Shown here: positions 1-12,600 of the stretch, one piece after another
Layout of the letters: each line of letters opens with the position of its first letter
Position numbering within the stretch: position 1 is the first letter of the stretch
DNA from: Paenibacillus_G sp049942825
Lineage (GTDB): Bacteria > Bacillota > Bacilli > Paenibacillales > NBRC-103111
Reading direction: 5' to 3'
Length of the DNA stretch: 64,000 bases
Assembly: GCF_049942825.1 (NCBI RefSeq)
Contig: NZ_CP187970.1
Location: forward strand, 4,836,001-4,900,000
The notes under the pieces: model-generated
The model's database searches: none
Seen by the model: the letters and a program-made list of their open reading frames with translations, nothing else
What the model was told of the DNA's origin: nothing
Program-made: the position numbers and the translations under genes

Positions 1-3000
1 GAGAAATCCTCGAAGAGGATGCGCCAGGAGACAACGTCCACGGCCAGGTGATGAATCGCGATCAGCAGGTGGTCGCCGTCATCGCAGCGGAAGAGGCCGA
101 GCTTCACGAGCGGTCCTTCCTCAAGCGACATGGAGCCTTGGATGGCCGTAGCTTCCGTTTCGAGTACCTTGCCGGGATCGGCAAGGCTGCGCAGGTCGAA
201 GGCATCGAAGCCGAAGAGCTCGCCTTCCCCCCTGCTCCGGAACCTCGCCCCGTAACCGGATGCCGTCCGCGGGAACACCAGACGCAGGGCGTCGTGGTGG
301 ATCACCAGCTGTTCCATCGACCGGCACAGGGCCGCTTCGTCGAACCCTTCCGGGCGGTACAGCATCACGGCTTGGTTGAAGTGATGCGGCTCCGCCTGCC
401 CGCGGTCCAGGAACCAGCACTGCACCGGCGTCAGCAGGGCGTCTCCGGTCACCTCCCGCTGGTCGGCCACCCGTGTCACATTTCGGACGTGCGGGCTCAG
501 CGCCGCGATCGTCGGATAGCGGAAGAGGTCTTTCATCTCCACCTTGTAGCCGCTGCGGAACATCCTCGAGGTGACCTGGATCGACTTGATGGAGTCGCCT
601 CCGAGATCGAAGAAGCTGTCGTGAATGCCCACTGCGCGCACGCCGAGCACGGACTGCCAAACAGCGGCCAACTCGCGCTCCACCGCCGTCCGCGGAGCCG
701 TGTACACGGCCCCGGAGCCGAAGCCGGCGTCAGGGACAGGCAGCTCCTTGCGGTCGATTTTGCCGTTCGGGCTCAGCGGCATCCGTTCGAGCTGCATGAA
801 GTAAGCCGGCACCATGTAGCTTGGCAGCTGTGCGGAGAGAACCTCCCGCAGCTCGCCGGCTGCGAGTTCACGGTCTGCGACATAGTAGGCGCAGAGCTGC
901 TTCTGGCCGCTTTCGTCCTCACGGGCCGTCACGACCGCTTCCAGCACGCCTTCCACTTCCAGCACCGCCGACTCGACTTCGCCGAGCTCGATCCGGTAGC
1001 CGCGGATCTTCACCTGGTGGTCGATCCGGCCGAGGTACTCGATATTGCCATCCGGCAGCCAGCGCGTCAGGTCACCCGTACGGTACATGCGGGCCCCCGG
1101 CACGAACGGGTCGGCCGCGAACTTCTCTTCGTTCAGCTCCGGCCGGTTCAGGTAGCCTCTGGCCACCTGGACGCCGGCGATGCAGAGCTCGCCCGCCACG
1201 CCGATCGGCTGCAGCTGGGTCGTACCTTCTTTCATGACATACAGCCGCGTGTTCCAGACCGGACGGCCGATCGGCACCATGGCATACGGCTGGTCCGGCT
1301 CGCAGTTGAAGTACGAGACGTCGACCGTCGCTTCCGTCGGGCCGTACAGGTTGATGAGGCGTGCCCCGCGAACCTTGGCGACGCAGGATTGGAACCGGGC
1401 CACGTGCTGCGGAGGCAGAGCCTCGCCGCTGGCAAACACTTGTTTCAGGCCGGCAAGCTGAACCGCCGCCTCTTCAGCCGGCAGGCTTTCCGCATAATCA
1501 AGGAACGCGTGCAGCATCGCCGGCACGAAGTGCATCGTCGTAATGCCGTACCTCTCGATCGCCTCGAGGATCTGCGCCGGGTTCTTCTCGCCGCCAGGTG
1601 TCAGCAGGCACACCTTGGAGCCGACCATCCCCCACCAGAACAGCTCCCAGACGGAGACGTCGAAGGTGAACGCTGTTTTTTGCAGGATGGTGTCATCCGG
1701 GCCGATCGGGTACTTCTCATGCATCCACAGGATGCGGTTCACGGCCGAAGTGTGCTCGATGAGAACACCTTTCGGTTTGCCTGTCGAACCCGAGGTGTAG
1801 ATGACGTAGGCCGCGTCCTGCGGGCCTGCTGCGGCCGGCACGAGGTTGGACCCATCGCCGCTGGACACGTTCGGATCGTTCAGGTTCACGATAATCCCCT
1901 CATACTCCTGTGGCACGGCCGCCACGAACCGCTCCTGCGTGAGAAGCACCTTCGCCCCCGAGTCTTCGAGAATGTAGCGGATGCGCTCCTCCGGATAATC
2001 CGGCGCCACCGGCACATAAGCCCCGCCGGCCTTCAGGATCGCGTAGATGCCCACGATCATCTCGAGCGAGCGCTCGGTCATGACCGCCGCTCTCGCGTCC
2101 GGTCCGATGCCGGCCGCCTGCAGCGTACGGGCCAGCGCATTCGCCCGGGCATTGAGCTCGCCGTAGGTCAGCGACGCGTCTTCGAACAGCACCGCGATGC
2201 GTTCCGGCGTCCGCGCCGCCTGCTCTTCGAACAGGGAGACGATGGTCGCGTCCTGCGGATACTCGGCCGCCGTATCGTTGAATGCGCCGAGAATTTGACC
2301 GCGTTCGGCGTCCGTCAGCACTTCCAGTTTTTCCAGAAGCACCTCCGGATTCCCGGCCGCCTGCTCCAGCACCTGCACGAGATGACCCTGGATGCGGTCA
2401 ATCGTCTCTCTGTCGTACACGGCCGCATTGAATTCGCAGTCGATCCGCAGCTGCGCGCCCGGCATGATGACCAGGTTAAAATCGTAGTTCGTCTGTTCGG
2501 CCACCTGCGCGCCGGTGATCGTGAAGCCATGCTGATCTCCGCCCAGCTGCTCGACCTGCTGCTCCACCGGATAGTTCTCGAACACCGTGATATGGTGGAT
2601 GAGGTCTTTCTTCTGTGACGTGCGCGCTTGAATGTCGAACAGCGGATATGTCTCGTAGTCCTTCGAAGCCAGAGCCTCCTGCTGTGTCCGCCGGAGGAGT
2701 CCCGCGAAGGTTTCCCCTGCTTCGCTCCGCATCCGGACCGGGACCGTATTGATGAACAGCCCGATCGTCCGCTCGACGCCCGGAATCTCCGAAGGTCTGC
2801 CCGACACCACGCTGCCGAAGACTACATCGCGGGAGTTGTTGTAATGCTGCAGCAGGATGCCCCATGCCGTCTGAATGACCGTATTGACGGTGACCTGGTA
2901 CTTTTTCGCCGTATGGTCCAGCTTGGCCGTCAATTCTTCGGGCAGCAGGCAGATCCGTTTATCCGCCAGGTAAGCCTCTTCGGGCTCCGGCGTGCGGGCG

Positions 3001-3639
3001 CCCGGCAGGAGCGTCATCCCCTCGTAGCCTTCCAGATAGCCGCTCCAGTAATCGGCAGCTTCCGTGCTGTCCTGCTGTCCGAGCCATCCGATGTATCGGC
3101 TGTACGGGGCAACCGGAGCAAGTACCGGCTCCCGGCCCTCCGCCAGCGCGAAGTAGCCTTCGAACACCTCGCCGGTCATCAGCGACAGGCACCAGCCGTC
3201 CATCAGCATATGATGGAAACTCCAGACGAAACGGTAACGTTCCTCTTCCATCTGCAGGATCGTCACGCGCATCAGCGGATCTTCGGCGAGGCGGAAGCCT
3301 GCTGCCTTGTCTTCCTGCAGGAAGTTCGCCGCATAGGCCTCGCGCGCTTCAGCCGGCAGGCCGCGCAGATCTTCATGGCGGAAGTCCGCCTTCCGGCTGC
3401 GCAGCACGAGCTGCAGCGGTTCGCTGCCCGTGCCGGCCAGGAAGTTCGTGCGGAAGATCGCATGCCGCTGTACGAGAGCATCCAGACTGCGCTCGAAGAG
3501 CTCCGGACGGAAATCGCCGTGCAGGTCGAAGGTCGCCTGCTCGAAGTAGGCCCCCGAGCCTGCATCCATCAAACTGTGGAACAGCATCCCTTTTTGCATC
3601 GGGGTCAGAGGATAGACATCCTCCACCTCACCCAGATGC
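1..3639 (-). other. NRPS module 4: C - A(Ser) - T - E (E domain truncated by window edge)
   Basis: The pocket residues come from FDVSVWE (D, V, W), TTMHFVP (H278), QVFASGE (F299, S301) and NLYGPTEATVD (L322, V330, D331). They read DVWHFSLVD, a serine-type code. The downstream E domain is visible only to its His motif, which reads HHLAVDVVSW rather than the HHxxVDGVSW of the other three E domains. Epimerisation of this residue is therefore less certain than in modules 1-3. Confidence 0.8.
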
Positions 3640-6600
3640 CGCGCCCCGGTCTCCAGTGCTTCGAGTTCTTCCAGGGTAAGACCTTGGTGCAGAACGTCGC
3701 TCGGCGTCAGCTCGCTGCCCTCCTTGCCGGCGCAGTGCGAGATAACCTCCTGCAGGCTCGACCGCAGCGCCTCCGCCAGACGCTCTATCGTCTCCCTGCG
3801 GTAGGACGGGTCGTCGTAGCGGATCGTCAGCTCCAGCACTCCGCCGGAGATCATGCCGCTGACATCGACGGGATACTTCATCGTCGTCCTCCGGCTGACC
3901 ACGTCACCGATGGAGTACGGCGAGAAGGTCATGCCGCTCTGCTCGAGATCCTGGTCGAACTGGCCGAGATAGTTGAAGCTGAGCTGCGGCTCCGGACCGT
4001 TCAGGCCCTCGGAGGAGGCCGTCATATATTTCAGGATGCCGAAGCCGATCCCTTTGTTCGGAATGCGGCGCAGCGATTCCTTCACCATCTTGATCCGGCG
4101 GGCGAGCGGAAGGTCAGCTCCCGCCTGCAGCACCACCGGGAACTGGGTCGTGAACCAGCCGACCGTGCGCGAGATGTCCGCGCCCGGCAGGATGTCCTCC
4201 CTGCCGTGGCCCTCGAGGTTGACGAGGACGCGGTCCCGGCCGGTCCAGGACTGAACCGCCATGCCGAGCGCTGTCAGCAGCAGATCGTTCACTTCGGTGT
4301 GATAAGCTCTTGGCGCCTGCTTCAGGAGCTGCTCGGTCTCTTCCTTCGTCCAGTAGACCGTGATCGTCTCGGACTCTTCCACGGTCGGAAGACCCTCGCG
4401 TGCCCGATCCTTCGGCAGCGGTTCTTCCTTGGCTGCAAGGATCTCCTGCCAGTAGGCCCGCTCCTGCTCGAGCTCGCTGCCGCCCGCGTAGTCCGCGAGG
4501 CGGTCCGCCCACAGCCGGAACGAATCGGTCTTGGCCGGCAGCCGGACCGGCTTTCCGGCGAGGGCCTGTTCGTACCCCGAGGCAAGATCCTCGAACAGGA
4601 TGCGCCACGACACGCCGTCCACCACCAGGTGATGGATCACTATGAGAAGGTGGTCCCCGTCATCGCAGCGGAACAGCCCAAGCTTCATCAGCGGTCCGCG
4701 TTCCAGATCGATCCCGCCTTGGATCTCGCTGGCCTTGGCTTCCACCCGTGCTGCGACGTCCTCCGCTCCGCGGAAGTCCACCGTCTCCAGGGTGTAGAGC
4801 GCTTCGCCCTTCACGGGGCGGTTCCAGCCCTCATACCCGCCTGCTCCTTGGCGGAACACCATCCGCAGCGCGTCATGATGCGCTGCCAGCTGATCCAGCG
4901 CCGTCCGGAGCGCCGCTTCCTGGAAGCCCTGCGGCCTGTGCAGCATGACCGCCTGGTTGAAGTGGTGCGGCTCCGCCTGCTCCTGCTCGAAGAACCATTG
5001 CAGGATCGGCGTATGCTTCACTTCCCCGGTCACCTCGCGCTGGTCGGACAGGCGTCCTGCCGTCGTCAGGCGGGAGGCCAGCTGCTCTGCGGTCGGATAC
5101 TGGAAGAGATCCTTCATGTTCAGCTTGTAGCCGGCCGCAAGCAGCCTCGAGGACACCTGAATCGCCTTGATGGAATCCCCGCCGAGGTCGAAGAAGTTAT
5201 CGTGAATGCCGACCTGCCCCGCACCCAGCACGGAAGCCATGACGGAAACGAGCGACTCTTCGGCTGCGTTCCGTGCGGCGGCATAGGCCGCCCCGGAGTT
5301 CTGGCCGATCTCCGGCGCCGGCAGCGCACGGCGGTCGATCTTCCCGTTCGGCGTCAGCGGCATCTTCTCCAGCTGTACGAGCGCAGCCGGGATCATATAC
5401 CCCGGCAGATCGGCAGCCAGGAAGTTCTTGAACTCGCTGTAAGCCAGCTGAGTTTCGGCCACCACGTAGGCGACGAGCTGCTTCGAAGGTCCTCCGTCCT
5501 CCCGGGCCACGACGACCGTTTCCAGGACGGAAGGCTGCTTCATGATCTGGGCTTCAATCTCGCCGAGCTCGATCCGGTGGCCTCTGATTTTGACCTGATG
5601 ATCGATCCGTCCCTCGAATTCGATCGAGCCGTCCGGCAGCCAGCGCGCCAGGTCTCCGGTCCGGTACATCCGCTCGCCGGCGGCGAACGGATTCCCGGTG
5701 AATTTCTCCCGGGTCAGCTCCGGCTGATTCAGATAGCCTTGGGCCAATCCGTCGCCTGCGACGCACAGCTCTCCCGTCACGCCTACCGGAAGCAGACGGT
5801 TTCCTTCGCCGAGAATGTAGGCGCTCGTGTTGCTCACCGGATAGCCGATCGGCAGGGTTGCCGCCTCAGCGGACAGTTCGTTCACCGGATAATACGTGGC
5901 ATAGACGGTGCTCTCGGTCGGGCCATAGACGTGAATGAGTCGGTCCGGACCGAGGAACTCCAACGCTTTGCGGACGTGAGTGACCGACGAGCGCTCTCCG
6001 CCGAAGAGCACCTTGCGTACCGAAGTAAGGCTGCCCAGATTGACGTCCACGAGCACGTTGAACAGAGCCGTTGTAATGAACATGACGGTGACCCGCTGCG
6101 CTGCAATGACACCGGACAGCTTATCCATATCCAGTACTTCGCTCTTCGAGATGAGCACCAGCTTTGCTCCGTTCAGCAGCGCCCCGAAGATATCGAAGGT
6201 GGAGCCGTCGAACGCATAGCTCGATAGCTGAAGCAGGGTGTCTTCGCCGGTGATCTCGATGTAGTTCGTATCCCGAACGATGCGAACGATATTGCGGTGA
6301 GTCGTCAGGTTGCCTTTCGGCCTGCCCGTCGTTCCCGAGGTGTACATCACATAAGCGAGTCCCCCGGCATCCACGGCAGCTTCCTGATTCGTATCGTCAC
6401 CGGCATACGAAGCCTCGTCATCCAGACGAAGCACCGCGCCTTCCCAGCCCGCAGGCCTCTGCAGGTCTCTGTGGGTCAGCAGCAGCTTCGCCTCCGAATC
6501 CGAAAGGATATACTGAATCCGCTCCTCCGGATATTCCGGATCGATCGGAACGTAGGCTCCGCCGGCTTTGAGCACGGCCAGGATGCCCACGATCATATCC

Positions 6601-9600
6601 GCGGAACGCTCGGTCAGCATGCCCACAAGAGAGCCTGCCGCCACACCTGAGGCGGCCAGTGTACGGGCCAGACGGTTCGCCTGCCGGTTCAGCGCCTCAT
6701 ACGTCAGATCGCCGCCTTCGTGAACCACAGCCACCGCATCCGGCGTAAGCACGGCGAATTCTTCAAAGAGAGCATGCAGCGTCTTCTCCCGTGGATAATC
6801 CGTACGGGTATCGTTGAACGCGCCGAGCAGTGCTTCCCGTTCCTCCGGCGTGACCAGCTCCAGCTCGTCCACCCCGATCATCGGATTCGCCGAAACCTGA
6901 GCCAGCACGTGAGACAGATGACCGCGCATCCGCTTCATGCTCGTCTCGCTGAAACGGGCCGCATTATAGGAGAAGCGGACGTTCAGTTCCTCACCCGGGA
7001 TGAAAATCAGGTTGAAATCAAAGTTCGTCTGCTCGGCCGACTCCACGCCGGAGATCCGGAAGGTCTCCCGTCCGCCGCTGCCGATGCTCTCCACTTCCTG
7101 CTCCACCGGGAAGTTCTCGAAGGCCATGATGTGGCTCAGGAGATCCGGCTGGCCGGACAGAGACTGGATGTCATAGAGCGGGAACGTCTCGTAGCGGTTC
7201 GAAGCCAGGGCGTCTTCCTGTACGCGTTTCAGCACATCTGCGAAGCGTTCTTCGCCTTCGGCGCGGATGCGCACGGGGATCGTGTTGATGAAGAGGCCGA
7301 TGGTCCCTTCCACGCCGGAAATCTCTGCCGGACGGCCCGATACGACGCAGCCGAAGACGGCGTCTCTTGCGCCGTTATACTTCTGAACGATGAGGCCCCA
7401 GGCGGTCTGCAGGAGCGTGTTCACGGTCACCTGCTGCCCTCTGGCCGTCCTCTCCAGCCGTGAGGTCAGCTCACGGCCCAGCGTAAAGTCCATCCGAGCC
7501 GGCACGTAATCCTGTCCGCCTGCCGGAAGCCCGTCATTAGCCGGAAGCGACGTTACGGCTTCGTAGCCTTCCAGGTACGACTTCCAGTAGTCTGCCGCTT
7601 TCCTGCTGTCCTGCCGCTCGAGCCAGTCGATATACCGGCTGTATGGCGTCACGGCCGGAAGCTCCGGACGGCGTCCTTCTCTCAGCGCGAAGTAGGTGTC
7701 GAACACTTCCTTCGTCATGAGGGACATGCACCAGCCGTCCATGATGAGGTGGTGATGGCTCCAGATGAAGCGGTATGACGCCTCCGCTATCTGCAGCACC
7801 GTTACCCGCATCAGCGCATCCTGCGCCAGATCGAAGCCCATCTCGAGATCGCGCCGTGCCAGAGATGCCAGGACAGCATCCCGCTCCTCGGCCTCCAGAC
7901 CGCGAAGGTCTTCGAAGCGCAGATCCGGCTCCCGCCGGCGGTAGACCACCTGCACCGGTTCTTCGCGCCAGCCGCTGTGGATGTTGGTCCGCAGTGCCTC
8001 ATGCCTCTGGATAAGGCTATCCAAGCTTTGACGGAACGTCTCCAGATCGAAGGAGCCCGTCAGATCGAAGGCGGCCTGCTCAAAATAGGTCCCTTCCGAC
8101 GGATGCATCAGGGAGTGGAACAGCATCCCCTTCTGCATCGGCGTCAGCGCGTAGACGTTCTCGAGCTCGCCGATGTGCGCCGTCTGCCGCGTGAGCTGCT
8201 CCAGCTCGGCTGCATGGACGTCCTTCAGCAGCACGTCGCTCGGCGTCAGCTCGGTATGCTCCTGCGCCAGGCAGTGCGTCAGCACGTCCTGCAGCGAGCT
8301 GCGGAGCAGACCGGCCAGCGCGTCGACCGTTTCGCTGTCGTACATCTCACGGCTGTATCGGATATAGAGCTCGAGCTCGCCGCCGGATACCACAGCATTC
8401 AGATCCAGCGGGAACTCGAGCCACGCCTCCCCGCTGACCTGCAGTCCTTCGCTGAACGGCGATTTTGTGAACCCGCCATGCTCATAATCCTGGTCGAACT
8501 GTCCCATATAGTTGAAGGAAATGTCCGGCTGCGCGGTAAGGGGAGCCTCGCTCCCCTTGGAAGACACATAACGCAGGATGCCGTAGCCGATCCCTTTGTT
8601 CGGAATGCGGCGCAGTGCTTCCTTGACCTGCTTGATCTCCTGACTTACGCTGAGATTCTCCGTGCCTTCGAGCAGCACCGGGAACATGGAAGTGAACCAG
8701 CCCACCGTACGGGTGATGTCGGTCTCCTCCAGGATATCCTCCCGGCCGTGGCCCTCCAGGTTGACGAGTACACGGTCTAAGCCGCTCCATGCGCGGACCG
8801 CCCGGCCCAGTGCCGCCAGCAGCAGATCGTTCACTTCCGTACCGTAGGCGCGGTGCGCCTGCTTCAGCAGCGCTTCCGTCTCCCGGACGCCGCTCCACGT
8901 GATCCGGAGCAGCTCGCTGCCCTGCTGCAGCGTGCGGCCGGTTTCCCGGTCCTTCGGCAGCGGGGCGGCTCCGCCCTCTTCGACCGTCTGCCAGTACGCC
9001 CGCTCCGCTTCCATGGCCGGACTGTCCGCGAACGCGGTCAGTCGCTCCGCCCATGCCTTGAACGAGTCCGTCTTCTGCGGCAGCCGGATCGGCTCTCCTG
9101 CGACCGCCTGCTCGTAGCCGGCGGCAAGATCTTCGATCAGCACGCGCCATGACACGCCGTCCACCGCTGCGTGGTGAATGACGACGAGCAGATGATCTCC
9201 GTCGCTGCAGCGGAACAGTCCCAGCTTGAAGAACGGTCCGTTCTCGATCGAAATTCCCGATTGGATCTCATTGGCCTTCGCCTCGATGAGCCGGGCAGGA
9301 TCACTTTCGCCTCTCATATCGATGATATCGAGGCTGTACAGCTCTCCTTCGCTTACCGGACGAACCCGCAGCGAATACCCGCTCTCCTCGGCACGGAACA
9401 CCATACGAAGCGCGTCGTGATGTTCGGCCAGCTTGGCCGCCGTCCGGCGCAGCGCCGCTTCCTCGAAACCCGCCTCCCGGCGGAAGAACATCGCCTGGTT
9501 GTAGTGGTGCATCGCCCCATGCCGCTGCTCGAAGAACCAGCCGAGCACCGGAGTAAGCGGCACTTCACCCGTCACTTCACCCTGCTCCGCCAGGCTTACG

Positions 9601-12600
9601 GCCGTCTTCAGCCTGCCGCCGAGCTGCGCAACGGTCGGATATTGGAACAGGTCCTTCATCTCCAGCCGATAGCCGGCCTGCATAACGCGGGATGACACCT
9701 GAAGCGATTTGATCGAATCGCCGCCGAGCTCGAAGAACGAATCATGAATGCCGACGCCCCGGGTGCCCAGAACCGCTTCCCATACGCCGACAAGCATCGC
9801 TTCGGCTGCAGTGCGCGGAGGTGCAAAATCCGCTCCGCTGAAGGCCTCCGCCGCAGGCTCGGGAAGGGCTTTGCGGTCGATTTTGCCGTTTGGCGTCAGC
9901 GGCAGCCTCTCCAGACGCATGAGCCTGGATGGCACCATGTGCGATGGCAGCGACCGGGCCAGGAAGCTCTTCAGCGTGCCGATATCCAGTGTTTCTGCAG
10001 ATGCCGCATAACCGCACAGGTATTTTTGGCCGCGCTCATCGGTTCGGTCTATAACAACCGCTTGGCGCACGCCCGCAAACTGCAGCATGGCGGTCTCGAT
10101 CTCGCCGAGCTCGATCCGGTAGCCCCGGATTTTCACCTGGTGGTCGATCCGGCCGATGAAGTCCACATGGCCGTCCGCCATCCAGCGCGCAGAGTCGCCG
10201 GAGCGGTAGAGCTTCTCGCCCGGGACGAACGGATTGTCCACGAACTTCTCCGCCGTCAGGTCCGGACGGTTCAAATAGCCCCTCGCCACACCCGGTCCGC
10301 CGATGCACAGCTCGCCGGCCACGCCGATCGGCACGGGCCTCAGCCCGCTGTCCAGAATGTAGAAGCGCGCATTGAGATAAGCTCTGCCGATGGGCACATT
10401 CCCCGCCTCCGGCAGCTTGTCCAGAGGTTCGTCATAGAAGCTGGAATCAATCGCCGCTTCGGTTACGCCGTATGCGTTGATGATGCGGATCTGCGAGCCG
10501 AAGCGCTCCTGCAGGGCGCGGTAATCCGGCACGCCGCAGGAATCCGACGAGGTGATGAGCAGCTGCAGCGACGACATGTCGAGTCCGGCGGCAGCCGCAT
10601 GCTCCATGAACGGGATGATGAGCGCCGGCGTCGACTCAAACACCGTGATCTGCCGGTCGCGGATCCAGCCATAGAGGCGCTCGGGATCGATGCGGTCCTC
10701 CTTCGGGCAGAGGAACATCGTGCCTCCATTGATCAGGGCGCGGGCAATATCTCCAGTGAACACGTCGAACGAGAAGCTCGCCAGCTGCAGAAGCCGAACG
10801 GGGAACTCCGTCAGCCTGTACTCCCTGCGGTAGGCGAGAGCCGTATTCACGAGGCTGCGGTGCTCGATCATGACGCCCTTCGGACGTCCTGTAGTGCCCG
10901 AGGTGTAGATCACGTAAGCGAGATCCCCCGGCTCGCTCACATTTGCCACCGGCTGCCCTTCGGCGCCGGCATACAGTGCCTCGTCGTCCAGGCAGAGCAC
11001 ATGCTTCGGCCCGGAGCCTTCGTCTGCGGCAGCAGCCTCACCCTCATACAAGCCGGTCTGGGTCAGCAGCACCTGCGCCCCGCTGTCTTCGAGCATGAAC
11101 GCAATGCGCTCCGCCGGGTAATCCGGGTCAAGCGGCACATAAGCCCCGCCGGCTTTCCAGACGGCGATCACGCCGACCAGCAGATCCACGCTGCGGCCGG
11201 CCAGGATGCCGACCAGGCGTTCGCGGTCTACACCGCACGCCCGCAGTCTGGCGGCCAGCGCATTCGCCCGGTCGTCCAGCTCCCGGTAAGTGAGCTCGCG
11301 ATCCGCGTCCGCTGCAGCCGGATGGTCCGGCGTGCGGCGGACCTGCTCTTCGAACAGCACGTGCAGCGGCACATCCAGGGCATCCGGTGCACCGGTCCCG
11401 CTGAAGGCTTCGAGCAGTTCTTGTTTTTCCCAAGCTTGCGTCAGTTCCAGACCGCCAAGCCGGATGGCCGGATCCTTCGTAGCCTGATCCAGTACGGTCA
11501 CCAGGTGCCCTGCGATGCGCAGCATATTGGCCCGGCTGTAAGCCAGCGCGTTATATTCGAGCTCCAGACGAAGATCATCGCCCGGAATGACGTTCAGGTT
11601 AAAATCATAGTTCGTCTGCTCGTGCATCGAGATATTGGCCAGTGTAAAGCCTTCCCCGCTTCCCTGCTGCTCCAGGCGCAGCTCCACCGGGTAGTTCTCG
11701 AAGACGAGAATATGGTTGATCAAATCCTGCTTTTGCGCCGCAAGTCCTTGGATTTCATAGAGCGGATAGGTCTCGTAGGGCCGGGAGGCCAGCGCCTTCT
11801 CCTGCGTCTGCCGAAGCAGATCGGCAAAAGACATATCCCCTTCGCAGGTAATCCGTACGGGAACGGTGTTAATAAAGAGACCGACCATCGTTTCCACGCC
11901 CGGCAGCTCGGCCGGACGTCCGGAGACGACGGAGCCGAAGACGACATCCTGCGTCTGGTTGTACTTCTGCAGCAGCACGCCCCATGCCGCCTGCAGCAGC
12001 GTGTTAACCGTCACCTGGTGGCGGCTGGCCAGCGCCTGCATCTTGGCGGTCAGCTCCGCGCCGAGGTGAACCGCTTCTTTGCGTACGTCGTAGCCCTCTG
12101 CACGGCGGGGCAGATCGGACTTCGGCAGGGACGTCTCCTGCTCGTAGCCCTCGAGATACTGCGCCCAGTAGGCTGCCGCCGCTCCGCTGTCCTGCTCGTC
12201 CAGCCAACGGATATACCTGCTGTATGGACGGGCTTCCGGCAGCACGGGCTCCCGGCCTTCCAACTCCGCAAAGTAGGTTTCGAACACCTCACGTATGATC
12301 AGCGAGAGACACCAGCCGTCCATGACCAGGTGATGGAAGCTCCACAGGACGTGGAAGCTTTCCACACCTGTTTGGAGCAGCGTGACACGCATCAGCGGGT
12401 CCGCTTCCAGATCGAAGCCTCTCGCCTTATCCGCTTCGGCTGCCGCATGGACCGCTTCAGCACGCTCCACTTCCCCTAGTCCGCTCAGATCCTGGAATCG
12501 GAAGCCGGCTTTCCGGCTGCGCAGCACGGCCTGCACCGGCTGCTCCAGCCAACCGCTGAAGAAGTTCGTGCGAAGAATGCCGTGCCGGCTCACGAGCACA

